From assembly GCF_030719215.1 (NCBI RefSeq), contig NZ_CP120983.1:992001-1056000 (forward strand): 64,000 nt of DNA, read 5' to 3'. This document shows, in pieces, positions 25,355 to 32,466 of this stretch (position 1 is the first letter of the stretch; each line of letters begins with the position of its first letter). The notes beneath the pieces were generated by a model. That model had not been told where the DNA came from, ran no database searches, and saw only the letters and a program-made list of their open reading frames with translations. A program made the position numbers and the translations under genes. The DNA comes from Streptomyces sp. Alt3. GTDB taxonomy: Bacteria > Actinomycetota > Actinomycetes > Streptomycetales > Streptomycetaceae.

Positions 25355-25642
25355 ATGACGTCGTCGCAGCAGAAGCCGCCCCTCCCCCGCAGGACACCCC
25401 GGGCAGGACGCCCGGCAACGGCCAAGGTCGAGGAAGCCGTGGCCGCGCGCGACGACCTCGCCGCCGCGCTGAGCGGCGCCGGCGTCCAGCTGCCGATGAT
25501 GGATGTGCGCACCCCCTGGCCGGACACGGACGGCGAGGACAGCTCACGGCCGGCCCGTTACGCCCTCGTTCACCTCGGCGTCTGCTCCGCCCCCGTGGCG
25601 CACGCCCTCGCGGCGGTGATCAGGAAGGGGGCGGCCAGGTGA
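25355..25642 (+). CDS. Small protein of unknown function
   Basis: 95 residues with a basic, Pro-rich N-terminus (LPRRTPRAGRPATAK), a helical AAVAARDDLAAAL-like middle and an Ala-rich C-terminus. I recognise no domain. It is divergent from the XRE gene and coupled by a GTGA overlap to the next small gene. Small cytosolic proteins are common beside XRE/DUF397 pairs and might belong to the same regulatory unit, which is inference. The strong coupling favours a real gene. Confidence 0.65.
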   Translation: MTSSQQKPPLPRRTPRAGRPATAKVEEAVAARDDLAAALSGAGVQLPMMDVRTPWPDTDGEDSSRPARYALVHLGVCSAPVAHALAAVIRKGAAR

Positions 25643-25920
25643 CGGATGGCGGCGCCCTCCGCGTCGGGACAGCCGTGCACGACGGCGACAGCGGCCGGGT
25701 GGGGCTGGTGATGGGCCACGAAGGCCCGTACCTCCAGCTCCGCCCGCTCGGAGGTGGCCGCGAGTGGGACGCGGATCCGTCCCGTCTGCGGCCGCTCGGC
25801 CCGGCCGAGTTGCTGAGCGCCCGCGTCGCCGAGGCCAACGCTCGTAGCCGCACGGGCCTCGGGCTCGCCGGCATACGGGGCTCCCCGCGCAACGACGGGG
25901 CAGAGGACCTCGGACGGTGA
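25639..25920 (+). CDS. Small protein of unknown function
   Basis: 93 residues read from a GTG overlapping the previous stop (VTDGGALRVGTAVHDGDSG). The N-terminal half reads as a short beta-rich segment (GRVGLVMGHEGPYLQLRPLGGGREWDAD in pattern), followed by a helical LLSARVAEANARSR stretch. No family recognised. Its GTGA coupling with the upstream gene indicates that the two products act together. Confidence 0.65.
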   Translation: MTDGGALRVGTAVHDGDSGRVGLVMGHEGPYLQLRPLGGGREWDADPSRLRPLGPAELLSARVAEANARSRTGLGLAGIRGSPRNDGAEDLGR

Positions 25921-25965
25921 CGGCCCGGCATCCGGACTCGGCGGCCCCTCAACGCCCGTAGCCGG

Positions 25966-26997
25966 TCAGCCCACCGGGACGGCCTGCTGCGACGGCTGTT
26001 CGCCGTCCGGCAGCGGGTCGCGGGAGCGGCGCTTGGCTATCACCGCGCAGACCATCAGCTGCATCTGGTGGAAGAGCATCAGGGGCAGCACCGCGAGGCT
26101 GGCGTGCGCGCCGAACAGGACGCTGGCCATCGGCAGGCCCGCCGCCAGGCTCTTCTTCGAGCCGGCGAACTGGATGGCGATGCGGTCCTCCCTGCCGAAG
26201 CCCAGCCGCTTCGACCCGTACCAGCTCACCGCGAGCATGAGGGCCAGCAGTACGGCCTCGGCGCCGAGCAGCGCGCCGAGACGGAGCGGGGTGACCTGGT
26301 GCCAGATGCCCGCCACCATGCCTTCGCTGAAGGCCGTGTAGACGACGAGCAGGATCGAGCCCCGGTCGACGTAGCCCAGCACCTTGCGGTGGCGGCCGAT
26401 GAAGCCGCCGACCCAGCGGCGCAGCAGCTGTCCGGCGAGGAAGGGCACCAGCAGCTGGAGGACGATCTTCAGCAGGGAGTCCGCGGAGAACCCTCCCCCG
26501 CTCCCGCCGAGCAGTACCGCCGCGAGCAGCGGCGTCAGCAGGATCCCGGCGATGCTGGAGAAGGAGCCCGCGCAGATGGCGGCGGGCACGTTGCCGCGGG
26601 CCATCGAGGTGAAGGCGATCGACGACTGGATGGTCGAGGGCACCAGGCACAGGAAGAGGAAGCCGTCCTGGAGCTGGGGGGTCAGGACGTAGGGCACCAG
26701 CCCGTGGCTGGCGAGTCCGAACAGCGGGAAGACCAGGAAGGTGCAGGCCAGGACCGTGAGGTGGAGCCGCCAGTGCTTCAGGCCGTCGAGGGCCTCGGCG
26801 GTGGAGAGCCGGGCTCCGTAGAGGAAGAAGAGCAGGGCCACGGCGCCGGTCGACGCGCCGCCCGCGACATCCGCACCGGTCCCGGACACGGGCAGCAGAG
26901 CCGCGAGTACCACCGTGCCGATCAGCGCCAGGATGTAGGGGTCGACCGGCAGCCAGGACGGCAGCGCGGGGATACGGCGGCTGGTGCGGCGGTTCAT
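25966..26997 (-). CDS. Bile acid:sodium symporter (BASS/ArsB-like) family transporter
   Basis: A 343-residue protein with about ten hydrophobic segments. Characteristic are GAVALLFFLYGARLS early, VPSTIQSSIAFTSMARGN (the substrate/Na-binding crossover helix) and IQFAGSKKSLAAGLPMASVLFG late, as in the SBF-like/YfeH branch. It is divergent from a LysR regulator across 115 bp, the usual layout for a LysR-controlled transporter of an organic anion. Substrate unknown. Confidence 0.9.
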   Translation of the reverse strand: MNRRTSRRIPALPSWLPVDPYILALIGTVVLAALLPVSGTGADVAGGASTGAVALLFFLYGARLSTAEALDGLKHWRLHLTVLACTFLVFPLFGLASHGLVPYVLTPQLQDGFLFLCLVPSTIQSSIAFTSMARGNVPAAICAGSFSSIAGILLTPLLAAVLLGGSGGGFSADSLLKIVLQLLVPFLAGQLLRRWVGGFIGRHRKVLGYVDRGSILLVVYTAFSEGMVAGIWHQVTPLRLGALLGAEAVLLALMLAVSWYGSKRLGFGREDRIAIQFAGSKKSLAAGLPMASVLFGAHASLAVLPLMLFHQMQLMVCAVIAKRRSRDPLPDGEQPSQQAVPVG

Positions 26998-27112
26998 GTG
27001 CTCCGTGCTCTCTCGGTGGAATCGTGGCCTCCCCATCCTGCTCCTGAACACCGCGATCGGGAATCCCGTACACCGCACTGACTGTCATCACGATTCGCGA
27101 TAACCTCGGACC

Positions 27113-28006
27113 GTGTACGACCCCGTCCAGCTCCGCACCTTCCTGGCCGTCGCCCAGACCCTGAGCTTCACCCAGGCCGCGCGCCGGCTCGGCGTGCGGC
27201 AGTCCACGGTGAGCCAGCACGTCCGCCGGCTGGAGTCCGAGGCCGGCCGGCAGCTGTTCAGCCGGGACACCCACCGGGTCGACCTCACCGAGGACGGCGA
27301 GGCCATGCTGGGCTTCGCCCGGACGATCCTCCAGGCCAACGAGCGGGCGACGGCGTTCTTCACGGGCACCCGGCTGCGCGGGCGGCTGCGCTTCGGGGCG
27401 TCCGAGGACTTCGTCCTGACGCGGCTGCCGGAGATCCTGGAGTCGTTCAGGCGTGAGCATCCCGAGGTGGAGCTGGAGCTGACGGTGGAGCTGTCCGGTG
27501 CCCTGCACCGGCAGCTCGCGGCGGGCCGGCTCGACCTGGTGCTGGCCAAGCGCCGTGCCGGGGACACCCATGGTGAGCTGGTCTGGCAGGACACCCTCAC
27601 CTGGATCGGCGCGCCGCAGCTGCGGATCGACCCCGACCGCCCGCTGCCACTGATCGCCTTTCCCCCTCCCGGCATCACCCGCGCACGGGCGCTGGAGGTG
27701 CTCGAGGAGCACGGCAGGGCGTTCCGCTTCGCGTGCACGAGCGCGAGCCTGAGCGCGCTCGTCGCGGCGGCCAGGGCAGGTCTGGGGGTGATGGCGCACA
27801 CCCGGGGGCTCATCCCGCCCGGGCTCGTGCCGGTGCCGTCCCGGGCCGGTCTGCCGGATCTGGGAGATGTGGACTTCGTGCTGCTGCACGGGCGCCGAAG
27901 GGACACCGCGCAGGACGCCGCGGACGCTCTCGCGGCGGCGATCCTGGCAGGCGGCGACCGCCTCCACCGCGCTCCGGTCCTGCCTCCGCACCCGGATCAG
28001 GCGTAG
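27113..28006 (+). CDS. LysR-family transcriptional regulator
   Basis: A 297-residue protein from a GTG start. The helix-turn-helix FTQAARRLGVRQSTVSQHVR lies at about 20-40, followed by the LysR linker helix and a two-lobe effector domain (LRGRLRFGASEDFVLTRLPE, GRLDLVLAKR, ALVAAARAGLGVMAHTRGL). It is divergent from the BASS transporter and probably regulates it from the shared 26998-27112 promoter region in response to the transported anion. Confidence 0.92.
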   Translation: MYDPVQLRTFLAVAQTLSFTQAARRLGVRQSTVSQHVRRLESEAGRQLFSRDTHRVDLTEDGEAMLGFARTILQANERATAFFTGTRLRGRLRFGASEDFVLTRLPEILESFRREHPEVELELTVELSGALHRQLAAGRLDLVLAKRRAGDTHGELVWQDTLTWIGAPQLRIDPDRPLPLIAFPPPGITRARALEVLEEHGRAFRFACTSASLSALVAAARAGLGVMAHTRGLIPPGLVPVPSRAGLPDLGDVDFVLLHGRRRDTAQDAADALAAAILAGGDRLHRAPVLPPHPDQA

Positions 28007-28057
28007 GTTCCGCGTACAGATTCGGTGGAGATTCCCGCCCGAGCTACTTACTCCGTG

Positions 28058-28143
28058 GTCAGAAGTGCGCCCGAGCCTTGCCCATCTGGCCCGATTTCTA
28101 CGGTTGGCCTGGCCAGATGTCACGTTTTCCGGAGACTTCTGAC
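28058..28143. repeat. Nested double inverted repeat upstream of the acyl-CoA ligase gene
   Basis: Outer arms GTCAGAAGT (28058-28066) and ACTTCTGAC (28135-28143) and inner arms CATCTGGCC (28083-28091) and GGCCAGATG (28111-28119) are each exact nine-bp reverse complements, concentrically placed with 16- and 15-base spacers. The 86-bp structure ends 68 nt before the TTG start. It could be a pair of operator sites, a leader RNA fold, or the LysR terminator. Confidence 0.75.
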
Positions 28144-28211
28144 CCCTCCCGCAGCCTCGCGCGGTGAGGTAGCGTCGCGGCGCCGTGCGGAGCGCCACAA
28201 GGAGCAGGTCA

Positions 28212-30035
28212 TTGCGCGAATTCACTGTCCCACCCATGGCCGCTGCCCCTCAAGTCGGCGGTCTTGCCGACACCGTCTTCGATTTCGCGGAGGAGGATCC
28301 CCAGCGGATCGCCCTCGGCCACAAGGACGCGGAGGGACGGTGGCACGACGTGTCGGCGGCCGCCTTCCGCGACGAGGTGCTCGCTCTGGCCAAGGGGCTG
28401 ATCGCACAGGGGGTCCGGTTCGGTGACCGGGTCGCGCTGATGTCGCGTACGCGCTACGAGTGGACCCTCTTCGACTTCGCCCTCTGGACGGTGGGCGCCC
28501 AGTCCGTGCCGATCTACCCGACGTCCTCGGCCGAGCAGGTCCTGTGGATGCTGCACGACGCCGAGGTCGCCGCTGTCATGGTCGAGCACGAGGACCACGC
28601 CATGACGATCGGCTCGGTGATCGACCGGCTGCCGAACCTGCGCCGGCTGTGGCAGCTGGACGCGGACGCGGTGACCGAGCTCGTCGACGCCGGGGCACTG
28701 ATCGACGACGAGGTCGTCCACCGGCACCGGCGCGCGGTGACACCCGACTCGGTGGCGACCCTGATCTACACCTCCGGCACCACCGGGCGCCCCAAGGGCT
28801 GCGTCATCACCCACGCCAACTTCATGTTCGAGGCCGACACCATGGTCGCCCGCTGGCATCCGGTGTTCCTCTCCAAGCCCGGTGAGGAGACCGCGACGCT
28901 GCTCTTCCTGCCGCTCGCCCACGTCTTCGGCCGCATGGTGGAGATCGCGGCCCTGCGCGGCCGGGTGAAGCTGGGGCACCAGCCGGAGCTGTCCGCGAAG
29001 GCGCTGATGCCGGACCTCGTGTCCTTCCGGCCCACCTTCATCCTGGCGGTGCCGTACATCTTCGAGAAGGTCTTCAACGGCGCCCGGCGCAAGGCTGAGT
29101 CCGAGGGCCGCGTGGGGGCGTTCGACAAGGCCGTGGACATCGCGGTGAAGTACGCGGAGGCGCTGGAGGAGCGGGCCTTCGGCACCGGACCGGGTCCGTC
29201 CGCCGGTCTGCGGATGCAGCACCAGTTCTTCGACAAGGTCGTCTACCGCAAGGTCCGGGAGGCGATGGGCGGCCGGGTGCGGCACGCCATGTCGGGAGGC
29301 TCCGGCATGGCCCGGCAGCTCGGACTGTTCTTCGCGGGTGCGGGCGTCGCCGTCTACGAGGGCTACGGACTCACCGAGACGACCGCCGCGGCCACCGCCA
29401 ACCCGCCCGAGCGCACCCGCTACGGCACCGTCGGGCAGCCCATCCCCGGATCCACGGTGCACATCGCGCGGGACGGCGAGATCTGGGTGCACGGCGCCAA
29501 TGTGTTCTCCGGGTACCTGGGCGATCCCAAGGCCACGGACGCGGTGCTGCACGACGGCTGGCTGGCCACCGGCGACATCGGCGCGCTCGACGAGGACGGG
29601 TACCTGACCATCACCGGGCGCAAGAAGGAGATCCTGGTGACCTCCGGGGGCAAGAGTGTGGCCCCGAGCGGCCTGGAGGAGCGGGTCCGCGCGCATCCCC
29701 TGGTCGCGCAGTGCATCGCCGTCGGCAACGACCGGCCCTACGTCGCGGCCCTGGTCACCGTGGACCACGAGGCGGTGGAGCACTGGCTCGCCATGCAGGG
29801 CCGCACGGCCATGCGACCCGCCGACCTGGTGCGCGACCCCGACCTGGAGATGGAGGTCCGGCGGGCGGTGGTCGCGGCGAACACGGCGGTCTCCCAGGCG
29901 GAGTCCATCCGGACCTTCCGCATCCTGGCCCACCAGTTCACCGAGGAGCTCGGTCTGCTGACCCCGTCGCTCAAGCTGAAGCGGAAGGCGATCGAGACGG
30001 CGTACTCGGCCGAGGTGGACGCCCTCTACCGGTGA
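28212..30035 (+). CDS. Long-chain fatty acid-CoA ligase (AMP-binding)
   Basis: A 607-residue adenylate-forming enzyme. Motifs: LIYTSGTTGRPKGCVITHAN (P-loop), LPLAHVFGRMVE, YEGYGLTETTAAATANP, DGWLATGDIGALDEDGYL and TGRKKEILVTSGGKSVAP with the C-terminal catalytic Lys region. It activates fatty acids to acyl-CoA via acyl-AMP. I chose the TTG start because AAGGAG lies seven bases upstream and the encoded REFTVPPMA fits FadD N-termini; in-frame codons upstream lack a site. A large nested inverted repeat lies in its leader. Confidence 0.93.
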   Translation: MREFTVPPMAAAPQVGGLADTVFDFAEEDPQRIALGHKDAEGRWHDVSAAAFRDEVLALAKGLIAQGVRFGDRVALMSRTRYEWTLFDFALWTVGAQSVPIYPTSSAEQVLWMLHDAEVAAVMVEHEDHAMTIGSVIDRLPNLRRLWQLDADAVTELVDAGALIDDEVVHRHRRAVTPDSVATLIYTSGTTGRPKGCVITHANFMFEADTMVARWHPVFLSKPGEETATLLFLPLAHVFGRMVEIAALRGRVKLGHQPELSAKALMPDLVSFRPTFILAVPYIFEKVFNGARRKAESEGRVGAFDKAVDIAVKYAEALEERAFGTGPGPSAGLRMQHQFFDKVVYRKVREAMGGRVRHAMSGGSGMARQLGLFFAGAGVAVYEGYGLTETTAAATANPPERTRYGTVGQPIPGSTVHIARDGEIWVHGANVFSGYLGDPKATDAVLHDGWLATGDIGALDEDGYLTITGRKKEILVTSGGKSVAPSGLEERVRAHPLVAQCIAVGNDRPYVAALVTVDHEAVEHWLAMQGRTAMRPADLVRDPDLEMEVRRAVVAANTAVSQAESIRTFRILAHQFTEELGLLTPSLKLKRKAIETAYSAEVDALYR

Positions 30036-30170
30036 CCGCCGCCCGCGGGATCTGACGGGGAGTAGGACGTGCGGAACGCGGTGCGCGGGATCCGGCCACC
30101 GGGAATGCTCCGGCACCGTCGTTCGTTCCATCCTGGAGTATCAACCGACGACGATAAGGATCGACTGCTC

Positions 30171-31001
30171 GTGAGCCAGGTCCCCACCATCACGCTCAAC
30201 AACGGTCTCGAGATGCCGCAGCTCGGCTTCGGTGTCTGGCAGGTGCCGGACGACGAGGCCACGACCGCCGTGACCACGGCCCTGGAGGCCGGGTACCGCA
30301 GCATCGACACCGCTGCCATCTACGGCAACGAGTCGGGCACCGGCAAGGCGATCGCCACGTCCGGTGTGGCCCGCGAGGAACTGTTCGTCACCACGAAGCT
30401 GTGGAACAGCGAGCAGGGCCACGACTCGACGCTGCGCGCCTTCGACGCGTCGCTGGACAAGCTGGGCCTGGACTACGTCGACCTGTACCTCATCCACTGG
30501 CCGGTTCCGGCCAAGGACGCCTACGTCGACACGTACAAGGCCTTCGAGCGGATCCTCGCCGACGGCCGGGCGAAGGCCATCGGCGTGTCCAACTTCAACC
30601 CGGAGCATCTGGAGCGCCTGCTCGGTGAGACGTCCGTCGTCCCGGCGGTCAACCAGATCGAGCTGCACCCGCAGTTCCAGCAGGCCACGTCCCGCGCCTT
30701 CCACGCCGAGCACGGCATCGTCACCGAGGCCTGGTCGCCGCTCGGCTCGGGCAAGGGCCTCCTGGAGGTCCCGACGGTGGTCGCCGTCGCGCAGAAGCAC
30801 GGCCGGACCCCGGCCCAGGCAGTGCTCCGCTGGCACCTCCAGACCGGTCACGTGGTCATCCCCAAGTCCGTGACGCCGTCCCGGATCGCGGAGAACATCG
30901 ACGTCTTCGGCTTCGAGCTGGACGCCGACGACCTGGCCGCGTTCGCCGCGCTCGACGAGGGCAAGCGCATCGGCTCCGACCCGGCCGAGGTAGGCGCCTG
31001 A
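30171..31001 (+). CDS. Aldo/keto reductase
   Basis: A 276-residue NADPH-dependent (alpha/beta)8-barrel enzyme. The catalytic tetrad is visible: Asp in RSIDTAAIYGNE, Tyr in AAIYGNE, Lys in FVTTKLWNSEQG and His in LYLIHWP. The cofactor region IPKSVTPSRIAENIDVF is present. The GTG start encodes VSQVPTITLNNG, the usual AKR N-terminal hairpin, and AAGGA lies upstream. It resembles 2,5-diketo-gluconate reductase-type AKRs acting on carbonyl compounds; native substrate unknown. Confidence 0.94.
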   Translation: MSQVPTITLNNGLEMPQLGFGVWQVPDDEATTAVTTALEAGYRSIDTAAIYGNESGTGKAIATSGVAREELFVTTKLWNSEQGHDSTLRAFDASLDKLGLDYVDLYLIHWPVPAKDAYVDTYKAFERILADGRAKAIGVSNFNPEHLERLLGETSVVPAVNQIELHPQFQQATSRAFHAEHGIVTEAWSPLGSGKGLLEVPTVVAVAQKHGRTPAQAVLRWHLQTGHVVIPKSVTPSRIAENIDVFGFELDADDLAAFAALDEGKRIGSDPAEVGA

Positions 31002-31020
31002 GCCGCCCCGCACCGCTCCG

Positions 31021-31064
31021 ACGACCGCGCCTCCACCGCATCCGCGCGGTGGGGGCGCAGTCGT
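31021..31064. terminator. Bidirectional terminator between convergent genes
   Basis: A long stem is formed by ACGACCGCGCCTCCACCGC (31021-31039) and GCGGTGGGGGCGCAGTCGT (31046-31064), nearly fully complementary, with a six-base loop. It lies between the converging reductase (plus) and pterin dehydratase (minus) genes. Confidence 0.75.
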
Positions 31065-31093
31065 GTTCCCGGAGTTCGTTCGAGCGGATCCGG

Positions 31094-31399
31094 CTACTGC
31101 GCCCCGTGTCCGGCGGCGACGGCCTCGACGCGCGCGGCCAGCGCGAGGTCCTTGCGGGTGACGGCGCCGCCCGCGTCATGGGTGTGCACGGCGAGGGCCA
31201 CGGTGTTGTAGCCCAGGGTCAGGTCCGAGTGGTGGTTGAGCTCGTCCTGGATCCGGGCGACGTGGACAGTCAGCCCGGCGGCGGCGAAGTGGGAGGGCAG
31301 CCGGTATGTACGGGTGATCCGGTCCCCTTCCAGCTGCCACCCGGGCAGTTCGCGCAACCCGGCCTCGACGTCTTGGGCGGACAGGGGTTCGGCGGGCAT
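31094..31399 (-). CDS. Pterin-4a-carbinolamine dehydratase
   Basis: A 101-residue protein beginning MPAEPLSAQDVEAGLRELPGW and carrying the active-site motif LNHHSDLTLGYNTVALAVHTHDAGG in pattern: the HH pair and the later His. These enzymes dehydrate 4a-hydroxy-tetrahydropterin to recycle the cofactor of aromatic amino acid hydroxylases, and some have other roles. Length and motif match the family. The ATG has AGGAG eight bases upstream. A 16-bp-period repeat array lies just upstream. Confidence 0.93.
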   Translation of the reverse strand: MPAEPLSAQDVEAGLRELPGWQLEGDRITRTYRLPSHFAAAGLTVHVARIQDELNHHSDLTLGYNTVALAVHTHDAGGAVTRKDLALAARVEAVAAGHGAQ

Positions 31400-31442
31400 A
31401 CGGCGGCTCCTGAGGCGTGTCGGTACGGTCGGCGGCGCTGGC

Positions 31443-31538
31443 GGACGTCGGTACAAGGTGACGTCGGTGCAAGGTGACGTGGGTACACATGGACGTCGAT
31501 GCGGATGAACGTCGATGCAGGTGGACGTTACGGTCCGG
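31443..31538. repeat. Six-unit imperfect tandem array with 16-bp period
   Basis: Units start at 31443, 31459, 31475, 31491, 31507 and 31523. The first four begin with KGACGTSGRTRC-like sequence (GGACGTCGGTACAAGG, TGACGTCGGTGCAAGG and so on), and every unit keeps ACGT at the same phase. The array fills most of the space between the DUF1275 gene end (31605) and the pterin dehydratase start (31399). A 16-bp period is about 1.5 helical turns. Confidence 0.85.
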
Positions 31539-31604
31539 GTGCGTCGGCTGTCGCGCCTGACACGGACCTCGCGCGGGAGAGCACCGCTCTGCCGCCCGCG
31601 CCGC

Positions 31605-32348
31605 TCACCTCCCGGTGGACGGCCGCGTCCAGGGGGCGTCGCTCCGGGACAACAGGGTGACAGCCGCGACCGCGACCGCCAGCAGGACCACGGCGATCAG
31701 CAGGGGCAGCGCCGGGTGCACGTGCAGCGCGGCCAGCGCACCGACGAAGGCGCCGGTCAGCATGGCCGCGGCGGAGAGCACACGGCGTCCCGCCCGGCTG
31801 CCCGGCCCCCGGGCGAGCGTGCTTTCGGCCACGGCACCGGTGAGGGTGCGCGTCAGCACGGTCGTGGTCAGGTCGGGAACTCCCAGGGCCAGGGCGGCGG
31901 CGTTCTGCACGCCGAGTCCGACGCCCAGCAGCACGATGAGTGCGAAACGGACGCCCCCGGTGTACGGCGCGCCCGAGATCAGTGTGACGGCCAGGGCGGC
32001 GACGACGAAGGCCGTCTGGACGAGCAGCGCGTGCTGCAGTTGCCGGCCCCTGTGCGCCCTCGCCAGGTGCACCGTGACGCCGCCGGCCAGCGCCCCGGCC
32101 GCGAACGACGCGAGCGCCACGGCCGAGGCGAGCGTCGAGAAGCCCGGTGCGCCGGCGAGGGCGAAGCCCATGAAGACGACGTTGCCCGTCATGTTGGCCA
32201 CGAAGACCTGACCGAGGAGCAGATAACTGAACGCGTCGACCAGGCCGGTGACCACGGTCAGGGCGAGCAGCACCGGTGGCAGGGGCCCCTGCGGTCCCTT
32301 CATGTCGGGTACCAGCGTGTCCCGGGCCTCACGCAGCACGACGGACAT
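31605..32348 (-). CDS. DUF1275 (YoaK) family membrane protein
   Basis: A 247-residue protein with six hydrophobic segments. It shows the YoaK/DUF1275 pattern: LALTVVTGLVDAFSYLLLG, FVANMTGNVVFMGFA, LLGVGLGVQNAAA and TTTVLTRTLTGAVAE. Function is unestablished for the family. MSVVLREAR is taken as start, with GGAG about ten bases upstream; a longer in-frame N-terminus lacks a ribosome site. Confidence 0.9.
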   Translation of the reverse strand: MSVVLREARDTLVPDMKGPQGPLPPVLLALTVVTGLVDAFSYLLLGQVFVANMTGNVVFMGFALAGAPGFSTLASAVALASFAAGALAGGVTVHLARAHRGRQLQHALLVQTAFVVAALAVTLISGAPYTGGVRFALIVLLGVGLGVQNAAALALGVPDLTTTVLTRTLTGAVAESTLARGPGSRAGRRVLSAAAMLTGAFVGALAALHVHPALPLLIAVVLLAVAVAAVTLLSRSDAPWTRPSTGR

Positions 32349-32466
32349 GAGCGGCACACTCCGATCACTCGTTGTGGTCGGGATTGTGCCGCAGCCCGCC
32401 GCCACTGCCGGCCGTACGCGCCGGGCGGGACCGCATCGGCCCCGCCCGGCACGCCGGGCGCCGGCC

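Noticed and set aside
31443..31538. Possible CRISPR array
   Set aside because: The units are contiguous 16-bp imperfect repeats with no spacers, and no cas genes are nearby.
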